Notes: a model not told the origin generated them from the sequence alone. A stretch of DNA of 18,071 nt from Treponema sp. (GCA_031283505.1 JAITBO010000255.1:1-18071); one strand, 5' to 3'; counted from the first letter of the stretch, positions 7,214 through 14,980 are shown. Program-made: numbers and translations.

Positions 7214-8163
7214 ATAGACGCATTCTCCTTTGGAGAACTGAGAAACACCACCGAACGCACCGTAGTACCGGAGCCCACTGCGGATTTTATCTGGAATTCA
7301 TCGGAAACCCGCTTTGTGTTCGCCAAACCCATCCCCGCTCCAAAGCCCAGGGACCGGATCCACTCATTGGCCGTAGACCAGCCTTCCTGGAGGGCCTGGT
7401 TCACGTCGGCAATCCCCGGCCCGCTGTCGGCGGCTACGATCATTACTCGGTCCGGCTGTATAGAACAACTGATGGTCCCCCCGTTGGAGTGAACCACTTG
7501 ATTGATCTCAAGCTCGTAACTGGCAATGGCAATACGGCGTATGATCTTGGGATCGATATCGCGCTGCTTCAGGGCCTTCTTGATCTCCGTAGACGCCCGG
7601 CCCGCCAGTTCAAAATCATACCGCACAGTGGCGAATTCCATTTCCGAAAAACTGCCGACCAGACCCGCCGTGTCCTGATGTATCTTTTCCAGGCGAAGCA
7701 CCTCTCTGTTCATTTCAACCAACAGGGTCCTTACCACATCCTTGGACGTGAGGATCCCCACCAGTTCCTGCCGCTTGTTCAACACCGGAAACCGTCCGTA
7801 CCGGTACTTGTTCAGGTAAGAAATGGCAAACGACAGCGGCATATCGTCTTCCAGGACTATCACGTTCCGGGTCATCCGTTCCGATACCGGGCAGTCTATG
7901 TACCCTTTGTCCAGAGCAGTCACTATATCGTCAATGGAAACGATGCCGGCAAGACGCCTGTCCTCGACGATGGGGATGCCGGTGATGTAGTTTTCCCTCA
8001 TGACCGCCTGTATGTGCCGCATGGTGTCCGTGGGCTTTCCGGAAATAACCGCCTGACACATCACATCCTTGATTTTTAACTGATAAATGAGTTCCAGCAC
8101 TATTGAAGGTGAATCAACGGTACTGATGGGGATGTCCTGGGACATAATGGGCTTGTCACTCAT
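7210..8163 (-). CDS. CBS-pair protein with RsbW-like HATPase domain
   Basis: The 317-residue cytosolic protein joins a CBS pair (about 30-150: KDVMCQAVI, ITGIPIVEDRRLAGIVS, then ERMTRNVIVLED and YGRFPVLNKRQELVGILTS) to a GHKL ATPase domain of the anti-sigma/serine kinase (RsbW) kind. ATPase landmarks are the N box with Glu217 and Asn221 (YELEINQVVHS), the G1 box ADSGPGI (245-251) and the glycine-rich GFGAGMGLANTKRVSD (273-288). There is no DHp histidine domain, so it is not an ordinary histidine kinase. CBS pairs usually sense adenine nucleotides, suggesting energy- or ligand-gated partner switching. It overlaps the HAD gene upstream and the DRTGG gene downstream by 4 bases each. The partner protein (sigma factor or anti-sigma antagonist) is not in the window. 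Confidence 0.88.
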   Translation of the reverse strand: MSDKPIMSQDIPISTVDSPSIVLELIYQLKIKDVMCQAVISGKPTDTMRHIQAVMRENYITGIPIVEDRRLAGIVSIDDIVTALDKGYIDCPVSERMTRNVIVLEDDMPLSFAISYLNKYRYGRFPVLNKRQELVGILTSKDVVRTLLVEMNREVLRLEKIHQDTAGLVGSFSEMEFATVRYDFELAGRASTEIKKALKQRDIDPKIIRRIAIASYELEINQVVHSNGGTISCSIQPDRVMIVAADSGPGIADVNQALQEGWSTANEWIRSLGFGAGMGLANTKRVSDEFQIKSAVGSGTTVRSVVFLSSPKENASI

Positions 8164-9002
8164 AGGCAGCTTCCGGAGGGCAACGGTTCCTTACCCAGGA
8201 TGTACCGTTCAATAAGGTCCGCTATCCCGTCATCGTCATTGGATTTATCCGTCACCATATCGGCTATGTTCTTAATACGATCATCCCCGTTGAGCATCGC
8301 AACGCCTACGCCAGCCCAGCGGATCATGGCCTCGTCATTCATGGAATCCCCTATGGCCAGTACCGCTTCCTGGGGAACCCCCACTTTTTTGGCAACCCAG
8401 GCCAGAGCCTGCCCTTTGTCCGTAACCGGCGGCAGAATCTCCAGAAAATAGGGCTTACTGGTAAACAGGGTCGCTTCATCGCCTATGCAGGTTCTGAGCA
8501 GGGCTTCCAGCGGTTTCAGGATCATGGGGTCTCCGGGGATGAGGAGCTTGTATACCCCTGCGGCGACCATGGCCCTGAAATTCTCCACCACCACCTGCCT
8601 TAGGCCCGTCAGCTTCTGATCGTAATCGGCAAATTCGTTGAACCGGGAGATATACATCACATGATTCTCGTAAATCTGCACCGGAAAACCTTCGGCCTCG
8701 GCCAGATCGTAAGCGACAAGGGCCGTTTCAGACGGTATCTTGACTTCGTAAACCAGAGAACCCGTATGACTTTCCTGAATCATCGTACCGTTGTTACAGA
8801 TCAGGTAGCCGGGCCGCTTGTGCATTCCCAGAAGCCGGGCAAACTGTTCCAAAGCCGCCGGAACACGGCCCGAAGCAAGGACCACCAAAATACCGGCGCT
8901 TTCAGCCCGCTTGATGGCATTTCTGGTGTGGAATGAAATGGTCAAATCCGACCGTAAAAGAGTATCATCCAGATCCAGGGCGATCATGCGTATAGGCATC
9001 AT
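8160..9002 (-). CDS. Cof-type HAD superfamily phosphatase
   Basis: This 280-residue protein is a Cof/YbiV-type HAD hydrolase (type IIB cap), which dephosphorylates small metabolites such as sugar phosphates, pyridoxal phosphate or FMN; the substrate is not predictable here. Motif I is LDLDDTLL (nucleophile Asp10, acid Asp12), motif II is ASGR (Ser44), motif III is Lys196 and motif IV is GDSMND (Asp219, Asp223). The cap domain occupies roughly 85-190. It heads the minus-strand operon and its stop overlaps the CBS-ATPase start as ATGA. The start is ATG 9002, immediately followed by a second ATG. No usable Shine-Dalgarno is present and the promoter places the mRNA 5' end at this codon. Confidence 0.92.
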   Translation of the reverse strand: MMPIRMIALDLDDTLLRSDLTISFHTRNAIKRAESAGILVVLASGRVPAALEQFARLLGMHKRPGYLICNNGTMIQESHTGSLVYEVKIPSETALVAYDLAEAEGFPVQIYENHVMYISRFNEFADYDQKLTGLRQVVVENFRAMVAAGVYKLLIPGDPMILKPLEALLRTCIGDEATLFTSKPYFLEILPPVTDKGQALAWVAKKVGVPQEAVLAIGDSMNDEAMIRWAGVGVAMLNGDDRIKNIADMVTDKSNDDDGIADLIERYILGKEPLPSGSCL

Positions 9003-9008
9003 ACATCA

Positions 9009-9038
9009 AGAATAAACCCTGGAGGCGGTTCAGTTCAA
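9009..9038 (-). promoter_or_regulatory. Promoter of the HAD/CBS-ATPase/DRTGG/PHP operon, predicted leaderless
   Basis: On the minus strand TTGAAC (9038-9033, 4/6) and TATTCT (9014-9009, 4/6) are separated by 18 bp. Six bases (9008-9003) then lead to ATG 9002, so the transcript should start at the initiation codon. It runs back to back with the parA promoter within a 71-bp gap. Confidence 0.45.
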
Positions 9039-9061
9039 TAGCAATATTTAAAGATGTTTTG

Positions 9062-9067
9062 TATAAT
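9062..9067 (+). promoter_or_regulatory. -10 box of parA, predicted leaderless
   Basis: TATAAT (9062-9067) is a perfect -10 box with six bases before ATG 9074, so the predicted first base is the A of the start codon. The -35 is weak (TAGCAA at 9039-9044, 17-bp spacing). No Shine-Dalgarno sequence precedes the ATG. Confidence 0.6.
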
Positions 9068-9073
9068 AGAAAT

Positions 9074-9910
9074 ATGGGTGCGGTTTATGTTTTCGTAAAT
9101 CAGAAAGGAGGGGTTGGAAAAACCACTTCCGCGATAAATCTTGGGGCGTATTTAGCTGGGGCGGGTAAACCGGTACTTCTGGTGGATTTTGATTCCCAGG
9201 CCAACCTCTCCAGCGGCATAGGGATAAAGTCCGCAAAACCCGGAGTATACGAACTCCTTTCGGGGACAGCGCCGCTGGATCAGGTAATAAGAAAAACAGG
9301 TATCCCCGGCCTGTATGTCATTCCCGCCAGTATCGATCTTTCCGGCGCGGCAGTGGAACTCATCGATCAAAAGGAACGGGAATACTTTTTGAAAAAAGCC
9401 CTTACGCCGCTGCGCAGCCAGTACGACTACATCTTCATCGACTGCCCCCCCTCTTTGGGCATCCTCACGCTGAACGGCCTTATTGCCGCCGATGCGGTCC
9501 TCATTCCCATGCAGTGCGAATACTTTGCCATGGAGGGACTCTCCCTTCTCTTCAAGACCATCAGGCGTATCCAGAAGCACCTCAATCCCTCCCTGATCAT
9601 CGGGGGCATCTTCTTCACCATGTACGATCAGAGAACCCGGCTGGCCCAGGAAGTAGTAAAGCAGGTGAGCGCCTATTTTCGGAGTTCTGTCTTTTCCACG
9701 ATAGTTCCCCGGAACGTGCGGCTTTCCGAGGCCCCGTCCCACGGCCTGGCTATTTCCCAGTACGATCCCCTGTGTTCGGGCGCAAAGGCTTATCAGAGCC
9801 TTGCCGCGGAACTCATCAAGCGGGGCAAACCTGTTCCGGGCGCAGTCTCCGGTCCTTCCGCTCAGAATGTTGCCGTCCACCCGGACGGGGGAGCCGATCA
9901 TGGCGTCTAA
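9074..9910 (+). CDS. parA: ParA/Soj chromosome-partitioning ATPase
   Basis: ParA (Soj) is the deviant-Walker ATPase that forms nucleoid-bound dimers and moves ParB-parS complexes during chromosome segregation. In the 278-residue product the deviant Walker A is KGGVGKTT (11-18), the A' motif is LLVDFDSQAN (Asp38, Asp40) and Walker B is IFIDCPPS (Asp123). There is no N-terminal helix-turn-helix, which fits the chromosomal Soj type rather than plasmid P1-type ParA. I start at ATG 9074, not the TTG at 9059, because the latter would lie across the TATAAT. The C-terminal 25 residues are low-complexity Gly/Pro-rich, unlike the conserved core. parB starts inside the last codons (11-base overlap). The linkage to parB is standard for chromosomes. 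Confidence 0.95.
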   Translation: MGAVYVFVNQKGGVGKTTSAINLGAYLAGAGKPVLLVDFDSQANLSSGIGIKSAKPGVYELLSGTAPLDQVIRKTGIPGLYVIPASIDLSGAAVELIDQKEREYFLKKALTPLRSQYDYIFIDCPPSLGILTLNGLIAADAVLIPMQCEYFAMEGLSLLFKTIRRIQKHLNPSLIIGGIFFTMYDQRTRLAQEVVKQVSAYFRSSVFSTIVPRNVRLSEAPSHGLAISQYDPLCSGAKAYQSLAAELIKRGKPVPGAVSGPSAQNVAVHPDGGADHGV

Positions 9911-10892
9911 ACTCAGACTCGGCAAGGGCCTTGACGCCCTGTTGCCCATGGACGATGAACCGTCTTCCTCCGATTTTTCTGCCGCCGGAGAGGATAGTCT
10001 TAATACTGATGAAGAAATCATCTACATGGGCGTGGAAGGTACGGAAGGAAGGCCGGGCCTGAATGTCCCTGGTACGGGACCGGCGATCATCCCTCTGGAC
10101 AAACTCAGCGCCAATCCCAACCAGCCCCGAAAAAACTTTGACGAAGAAGCCTTGCGGGAACTGGCGGACTCCATCCGGGAACACGGAATCATCCAGCCCC
10201 TTTTGGTGGAAGAAACCGGGGACGGCGCCTACGTCATCATAGCCGGGGAACGCCGGAGCCGGGCCGCCCGCATAGCCGGCCTTACGGAAGTCCCCGCGCT
10301 TATCCGTTCCTACACCGATGAACAGCGCATGGAAATTTCCCTAATCGAAAACATTCAGCGCGCCGATCTCAACCCCGTGGAAGAAGCCCTGGCCTACCGC
10401 CAGCTTATGGATCTGACGGGCCTTTCCCAGGACGAAGTAGCCGCCCGGGTCGGCAAGAACCGGACTACTGTTGCAAACACTCTGCGCCTCTTAAAACTTC
10501 CCCAGGCCATGGTAGAGGCCCTCCGGGAGGGCGGACTGTCCCCCGGACACGGACGGGCGTTGCTTTCTGTCGCCGACCCTTCCGCCAGGGAAACCCTTTT
10601 CCGGGAGATTACCCACCAGGGCATCTCGGTCCGGGAGGCGGAAAAACACGCGGGGGACCTCAATTCCTCCGAAGGCCGGGGGTCAGGTTCCGGTGGAGAA
10701 AAGGCGGCCCCCGCCAAACCCCGGCGCGACCCGGAAATCATCGCGATTGAACAGCAATTCATTGATGCCCTTGGAACAAAAGTTGTCATTGACGGGGACC
10801 TGAAAAAGGGTAAAATTTATATTGAATATTATTCTATGGAGGATCTGGACAGGCTACTGGAAATCCTGAAAAAGCCTGATCCGGCGGATTAA
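9900..10892 (+). CDS. parB: ParB/Spo0J chromosome-partitioning protein
   Basis: ParB binds parS sites near the origin and spreads as a CTP-dependent clamp. The 330-residue product starts with MASKLRLGKGLDALLP, the conserved N-terminal ParA-interacting peptide, then an acidic linker. The CTPase/N domain runs from about 63: NPNQPRKNFDEEAL (72-85), GERRSRAA (116-123; many relatives have Trp or Tyr where Ser is here) and ENIQRADLNPVEEA (150-163). A helix-turn-helix lies at about 175-200, followed by a Gly/Pro/Lys linker and a C-terminal dimerisation domain (277-326). ATG 9900 is chosen because GGGGGAG lies about 8 bases upstream and the conserved N-terminus begins exactly there. No parS consensus (TGTTTCACGTGAAACA) was found in the window. 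Confidence 0.95.
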   Translation: MASKLRLGKGLDALLPMDDEPSSSDFSAAGEDSLNTDEEIIYMGVEGTEGRPGLNVPGTGPAIIPLDKLSANPNQPRKNFDEEALRELADSIREHGIIQPLLVEETGDGAYVIIAGERRSRAARIAGLTEVPALIRSYTDEQRMEISLIENIQRADLNPVEEALAYRQLMDLTGLSQDEVAARVGKNRTTVANTLRLLKLPQAMVEALREGGLSPGHGRALLSVADPSARETLFREITHQGISVREAEKHAGDLNSSEGRGSGSGGEKAAPAKPRRDPEIIAIEQQFIDALGTKVVIDGDLKKGKIYIEYYSMEDLDRLLEILKKPDPAD

Positions 10893-10905
10893 TGGGGGAA
10901 CAGGT

Positions 10906-11436
10906 ATGAAACGCACCGCCGCTCTTCTTTGCGCATATATCCTTGCGTTAAGCGGTTGTGTTGTTTTCGGCCCCGCCGTATCCGGTCCTGCCGAAAGGGA
11001 AAAAATTTCTCCGGAAGCGGTGTTGCCTGAGGTTCCCGAAACGTCCGCCGGGATAGCTCCTGCAAAATGGACGGTGAGAGACCTCCCTCAGTTGACGGCC
11101 AGGATCGAATTTTCAGGTGCGGAGGATGCCGCAGAGTGCGGTATTTCCTTCTACAACTCCATTAAAGACCCAAAGACGATTGCGGCGGTTCTGTTTATCG
11201 CCGATGGAGAACTCTACCCTCTTGAAGGGCTCACAACGGCGTTTGTGAAAAGCGAAACCCATGAACTGCGGACAAACGCCGTACTTCCCCGGAAATCCCT
11301 GCGGACTGTCCTGAAAGCGGAAACCCTCTACCTAATCGCCGTGATAGACAAGATCGAATACCAGTTTGAACCGGGCAGAGACTTTGCCGCCTATAAAGAC
11401 ACGATATTGAAGAAGCTGGAAGCAGGCGGCGGCTAA
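10906..11436 (+). CDS. Predicted lipoprotein of unknown function
   Basis: The 176-residue protein begins MKRTAALLCAYILALSGC, a good lipoprotein signal with Cys18 in an LSGC lipobox, so it is predicted to be lipid-anchored and periplasmic or outer-membrane. After a Pro/Glu-rich linker (about 25-55) comes a single globular region of alternating strands and helices. I recognise no domain. It starts 13 bases after the parB stop with a GGGGGAAC-type purine tract, so it is probably co-transcribed with parAB. Its stop is only eight bases from the stop of the converging TPR lipoprotein gene, and no terminator is visible between them. Confidence 0.8.
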   Translation: MKRTAALLCAYILALSGCVVFGPAVSGPAEREKISPEAVLPEVPETSAGIAPAKWTVRDLPQLTARIEFSGAEDAAECGISFYNSIKDPKTIAAVLFIADGELYPLEGLTTAFVKSETHELRTNAVLPRKSLRTVLKAETLYLIAVIDKIEYQFEPGRDFAAYKDTILKKLEAGGG

Positions 11437-11444
11437 TACCCTGA

Positions 11445-12347
11445 TTATTCTCCTGAATCGTTCCGCTTCCTGGCAGTCTCCGCCTCTGCGACAAAACCGC
11501 CGGACCGGAATATTTCCTCAGCCCTTTGATATGCGGCTTCGGCCTCTCCCCAACTGCCCGCCTTGGAGTAGACATCCCCCATCGCAAGCCAATCCGCGCC
11601 TAAGCCATAAACGTTTTCCGCCCGCCGGTCAAATTTCAGGGCTTCTTTTAGGGCGGCAACGGCATCGGTATACTGGCCGGCCACGGAAAAGACCGAGGCA
11701 ATAAGATACCAGTCATAGGCCGCCTGTTCCAAATACCGGTCTTCTTCATGCAGGGCCAGGGCTTTTTTCAGGGCATCTTCCGCCTCCCGGTAACGGTTCA
11801 TCTCCTTTTCCGCCAGGCCTATGACTACCCAGCCCAGGGCAGCGGAAAACCGGTCCGCCTTGACAGCCCCCAGTTCCGTCTGAACCTTCAAGCGGATTTC
11901 CGCTATGTCAGCGCCGCCCGCGCCCTCCACTGGGGCAAATGCGGAAAGAAACTCCCCACGGGCGATATAAATCCGGCAGATTGCAGTCAGTTCCGCATCG
12001 CCTTCGGCCTCCGCATCGGCCAGAGCGCTCCGCCATGCCGCGTCTGCCTCGTCCCGGCGGCCCAGGAAGAACAGGCTGTTCCCCATGGACAGTCCCGTCC
12101 TGACACGCAGGGAAGGATCGTCCACAGAGATCGCCGCACGCCGGACCTCCGCCGCCAGGGAGAGGGCTGCGGTGTAATTCCCCCTGTCCGCATCCCGGTT
12201 GGCTCGTTCCAACTGAACCGCCGCTGCCTCCCGTACCAGAACCACTTCCACCGGACGCCTGGGAACGGAAGAACAGGCCGAAAAAACGCAAAGCAGAAGG
12301 ACAAGAAAAAAAGCGAACCCAAGTTTGCTGCCGGTGTTACTCTTCAC
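11445..12347 (-). CDS. TPR-repeat lipoprotein at the end of the mla operon
   Basis: The 300-residue product starts at GTG 12347 with GAGGAA six bases upstream. Its signal ends in VFSAC, giving lipidated Cys25. The mature part is nearly all helical with tetratricopeptide-type repeats: clear ones are at about 172-205 (ALGWVVIGLAEKEMNRYREA), 208-245 (YDWYLIASVFSVAGQYTDAV) and 252-288 (GADWLAMGDVYSKAGSWGEA), with weaker ones before. TPRs mediate protein contacts. It begins 15 bases after the mlaD stop, so it probably works with the Mla complex, perhaps as a periplasmic or outer-membrane adaptor; that is inference from position. No MlaA, MlaB or MlaC gene is present in the window. Confidence 0.85.
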   Translation of the reverse strand: MKSNTGSKLGFAFFLVLLLCVFSACSSVPRRPVEVVLVREAAAVQLERANRDADRGNYTAALSLAAEVRRAAISVDDPSLRVRTGLSMGNSLFFLGRRDEADAAWRSALADAEAEGDAELTAICRIYIARGEFLSAFAPVEGAGGADIAEIRLKVQTELGAVKADRFSAALGWVVIGLAEKEMNRYREAEDALKKALALHEEDRYLEQAAYDWYLIASVFSVAGQYTDAVAALKEALKFDRRAENVYGLGADWLAMGDVYSKAGSWGEAEAAYQRAEEIFRSGGFVAEAETARKRNDSGE

Positions 12348-12362
12348 GTCAAATTCCTCTTT

Positions 12363-13406
12363 CTAAAAACGTATATCCCGGGAACCGGTACCATCTGTCC
12401 TGGTCTGTCCATGGGCCGGGATGCCGCGCCTGAGCAGGGGGTTATTGGTCAGGGCCACCAGCACATCCTGAGCCGTCCGTAACGCTTCCTGAAGCTCCAG
12501 GATCAGGGAGGCGATTTGGGGAAGCTGGGAGGGGATAAAATCGGCGGTCCGTTCCAGGTTACGGAGGGTGCCGGCCACGGCTTTAAGAGCGGCTTCCAGG
12601 TTGGTATAAATTTCCCCCTCGCCGTCCAACGTCAGCGCTAGCGCTCCGTCCGGGGCGGAGAGCATTTCGGAAACGGTCTCCAGGTTTCTGATTATGGGCC
12701 TGATGTCCGCCAGCAGTCCGTCAAGGGAAGTCACGATATTTTCGGCTATACCCGGCACTGCTGACACCACATCTTCCACAGTCCCCAGTGTCTCCCCGGC
12801 GGCGTTTATGGCACTTTCGGCCCCGCCTATGGCCCGGCCCAGGGCGGTCTCACCGGTTCCCTCAAAGGCGGACTCTACCTGAACCACCACTTTGCCGATG
12901 TCCTCCAAAAGGGCGTTAGCCCGGCTGACCAGAATAGTTACGCTGTCATCCTGAGAAGGAGATACGGCAAGTCCCCGTCTAATAAGGTTCCGGGCCTCAG
13001 GCGACCTGGAATTGGGAATCACCGCCCCTTCCTCAAGGCGACTTTCACCGAGACCCGCGTAAAAAAGGAACTGATTTCCCAGACCTATGGGGCTGACCCT
13101 CAGTTCCACCATGGAACCTTCCCTAACCCGGTCTGCATAGACATCGAAGATGCTGATCACCGCCTCTACCTGATCGTCTCCGGTCAGGCGTATGGCTTTG
13201 ACATTTCCTATGGTAAATCCTTTATACTGGACCGGCATATTGCGGTTAAGCCCCACAGCGCTGTCAAAATAGGCCAGATACTGAAAATCCCGGGCAAACC
13301 ACCGCTGATGGCTGCCGAGTATAAAAATGACCGATACCAGGGCGGCCATAGCGATAACGGCGAGGACTCCCACTATCTGATCAGCAAAGCGTATTCTGAA
13401 CCGCAT
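12363..13406 (-). CDS. mlaD: MlaD-like MCE-domain protein
   Basis: This is the substrate-binding, membrane-anchored MCE subunit of an Mla-type phospholipid transporter. The start is ATG 13406 (347 residues): it is preceded by GAGGAT 8 bases upstream and lies four bases after the mlaF stop, whereas the longer frame would run far into mlaF. One transmembrane helix (about 8-31, IVGVLAVIAMAALVSVIFIL) is followed by a single MCE domain (about 40-130: YLAYFDSAVGLNRNMPVQYK, GFTIGNVKAI, VSPIGLGNQFLFYAG). The C-terminal two-thirds is helical, likely coiled-coil, with repeated Leu/Ile/Asn patterns as in longer MCE proteins that build a tunnel. It is longer than E. coli MlaD (about 180 residues). Confidence 0.9.
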   Translation of the reverse strand: MRFRIRFADQIVGVLAVIAMAALVSVIFILGSHQRWFARDFQYLAYFDSAVGLNRNMPVQYKGFTIGNVKAIRLTGDDQVEAVISIFDVYADRVREGSMVELRVSPIGLGNQFLFYAGLGESRLEEGAVIPNSRSPEARNLIRRGLAVSPSQDDSVTILVSRANALLEDIGKVVVQVESAFEGTGETALGRAIGGAESAINAAGETLGTVEDVVSAVPGIAENIVTSLDGLLADIRPIIRNLETVSEMLSAPDGALALTLDGEGEIYTNLEAALKAVAGTLRNLERTADFIPSQLPQIASLILELQEALRTAQDVLVALTNNPLLRRGIPAHGQTRTDGTGSRDIRF

Positions 13407-13410
13407 CAGC

Positions 13411-14139
13411 CTAATCCTCTTCCGCCAGTTTCGCCAAATCCCGGTCTTTTGATATTTGCTCTCCCTCAATCCGCCGGAAAATTTGTCCTTCAACTATCAT
13501 AATAACATAATCCGCCAGGCTCTGTATCAGAGAGAAGTCGTGACTGACCAAAATAATGGTTTTCCCTTCCGCCTTGAAATGCCGGACTATCCCCATAAGC
13601 CGCTGGGCGGCGGAATCGTCCAGGGATTCAGTCCACTCGTCCAGGAACAGCGCCGCCGGATAACAGAGCATGGCCCGGGCAAAGGCGATGAGTTTCTGCT
13701 CTCCCATGGAAAGCATGGCCGGACGCACCGCCAGATCCCGGTGGTATCCTACCATCTCCGCCACCTCCCGTATCCGCTCCTGCCGCTTTCCGCTTTCCAT
13801 ACCGGGAAAATGAATACGCAGGGGAAGCTCTAATATCTGGTTCAAATCCTGGTTCGCCCAGAGCGCGGAATCCTGAAAGACCACTGCCGCTTCCCGGCGG
13901 AAGGCCAGGTTCTGGGTCCGGTTCATGGAAGCGATGTTTTTTCCCCGGTAAAACACATCTCCCTCCGAAGGAACCAGGATCCCGGCGGCCAGCTTGAGAA
14001 TCGTACTCTTTCCGCCGCCGGAAGGACCTGCCAGGGCGGAGGTCTTTCCTTCCTCAATCATGAGGGAAACATTTTTGACTATCGTCTTGTTCTGGGCAGA
14101 AAAGGAAACGCCCTTCATCTCAATTACTGGTTCCGCCAT
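13411..14139 (-). CDS. mlaF: MlaF-like ABC transporter ATPase
   Basis: This is the cytosolic ATPase of the Mla lipid transporter. In the 242-residue protein the Walker A is GPSGGGKST (38-46), the Q-loop is FQD (Gln89), the signature is LSMGEQ (143-148) instead of LSGGQ, Walker B is ALFLDE (163-168) and the switch His is His200. The Walker B is followed by Trp (DEW) where most ABC ATPases have DEP. All catalytic residues are kept. It lies 18 bases after the mlaE stop and four bases before mlaD. Order E-F-D within one operon supports the assignment over other ABC families. Confidence 0.9.
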   Translation of the reverse strand: MAEPVIEMKGVSFSAQNKTIVKNVSLMIEEGKTSALAGPSGGGKSTILKLAAGILVPSEGDVFYRGKNIASMNRTQNLAFRREAAVVFQDSALWANQDLNQILELPLRIHFPGMESGKRQERIREVAEMVGYHRDLAVRPAMLSMGEQKLIAFARAMLCYPAALFLDEWTESLDDSAAQRLMGIVRHFKAEGKTIILVSHDFSLIQSLADYVIMIVEGQIFRRIEGEQISKDRDLAKLAEED

Positions 14140-14157
14140 TCCTCTTGTTTCCTGATG

Positions 14158-14928
14158 TTAGTTCAAGGCGGTATAGTAAAGAGCGGAAAGCAAAATATCC
14201 AACAGAATACACCAGGCAAAGGAAGCTCCTACCGCTTTAAGGCCCGCCACGGGGATTTCCGTACTAGCCCTTTCCACGGAAAATCCCCGGATTATCGCTA
14301 CAATGGCAATGATCATCCCAAAGGAGATACTCTTGACTACCGATATAATTATATCCGAAAAATTCAAACTCCGTAACAGATTATCAAAATAAACTCCCGG
14401 AGGCAGGGGATTGAATATCTGAACCACCGCAAACGAAGCGCCCAGGCCAAACAGGGAGAAATAAATATTGAGGAAGAAAAGGGAAACCGTGACCCCCAGG
14501 AACCGGGGAACTGCCAAATGCTCAATAGGGTCAACGCCTACGGAAATATAGGCTTCTACCTCGTGGGAAACAACCATCCCGGCGACCTCTGTGGCAATGG
14601 CGGTAGCGGACCGGGCTATGACGATAAAAGCCGTCAGAAGGGGCCCAAGTTCCCGCATGATGATTGCTATGAGCAGGGGATAAATGTACCGTTCCTGGGA
14701 GATTATCGCCAGGAAGGGCATACCTATGGCGTTTACCGCAACCCCTATCCCCAGCGCCAGAAGCGAGATGATTCCCAGAGCTTCCACAAAGGTAAACAGA
14801 ATCTGCATGATGAATATCTTAAATTGGATATGTCCGCGAACCATAAAAAACCCCGTACTTTTAAGGGTTTTTATAAAAAACCCCAGGGTGTATGGGATTT
14901 CTCTGAGGACCGCCACATTAATATTCAT
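14158..14928 (-). CDS. mlaE: MlaE-like lipid ABC transporter permease
   Basis: The 256-residue integral membrane permease of the Mla complex is recognised by its core MRELGPLLTAFIVIARSATAIATEVAGM (about 90-118), followed by VSHEVEAYISVGVDPIEHLAVPR, the signature of the MlaE family. About five or six membrane segments are visible. The frame is open to 14958, but I chose the internal ATG 14928 because TATACT lies exactly seven bases before it and no ribosome binding site serves either start. It heads the operon mlaE-mlaF-mlaD-TPR lipoprotein. The 5' part of the gene carries two copies of a T6-containing 12-mer and a hairpin (14843-14884). Confidence 0.9.
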   Translation of the reverse strand: MNINVAVLREIPYTLGFFIKTLKSTGFFMVRGHIQFKIFIMQILFTFVEALGIISLLALGIGVAVNAIGMPFLAIISQERYIYPLLIAIIMRELGPLLTAFIVIARSATAIATEVAGMVVSHEVEAYISVGVDPIEHLAVPRFLGVTVSLFFLNIYFSLFGLGASFAVVQIFNPLPPGVYFDNLLRSLNFSDIIISVVKSISFGMIIAIVAIIRGFSVERASTEIPVAGLKAVGASFAWCILLDILLSALYYTALN

Positions 14929-14935
14929 ATAATAA

Positions 14936-14966
14936 AGTATATCATAAGATAGTGGCAATTCTTCAA
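14936..14966 (-). promoter_or_regulatory. Promoter of the mla operon, predicted leaderless
   Basis: Minus-strand TTGAAG (14966-14961, 4/6) and TATACT (14941-14936, 5/6) are 19 bp apart. Seven bases then precede ATG 14928. The AT-rich microsatellite at 14966-14989 lies directly upstream and could act as an UP element. Confidence 0.5.
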
Positions 14967-14980
14967 TATATATATATAAT
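14952..14980 (+). promoter_or_regulatory. Candidate promoter of the hybrid kinase, interleaved with the mla promoter
   Basis: GTGGCA (14952-14957, 4/6) and TATAAT (14975-14980, perfect) are 17 bp apart. Its -35 falls between the -10 and -35 of the divergent mla promoter, so the two should compete for polymerase. The leader to TTG 15148 would be about 160 bases. Confidence 0.4.

Noticed and set aside
9152..10021. 289-codon minus-strand frame opposite parA
   Set aside because: Shadow of parA/parB, which carry all family motifs on the plus strand.
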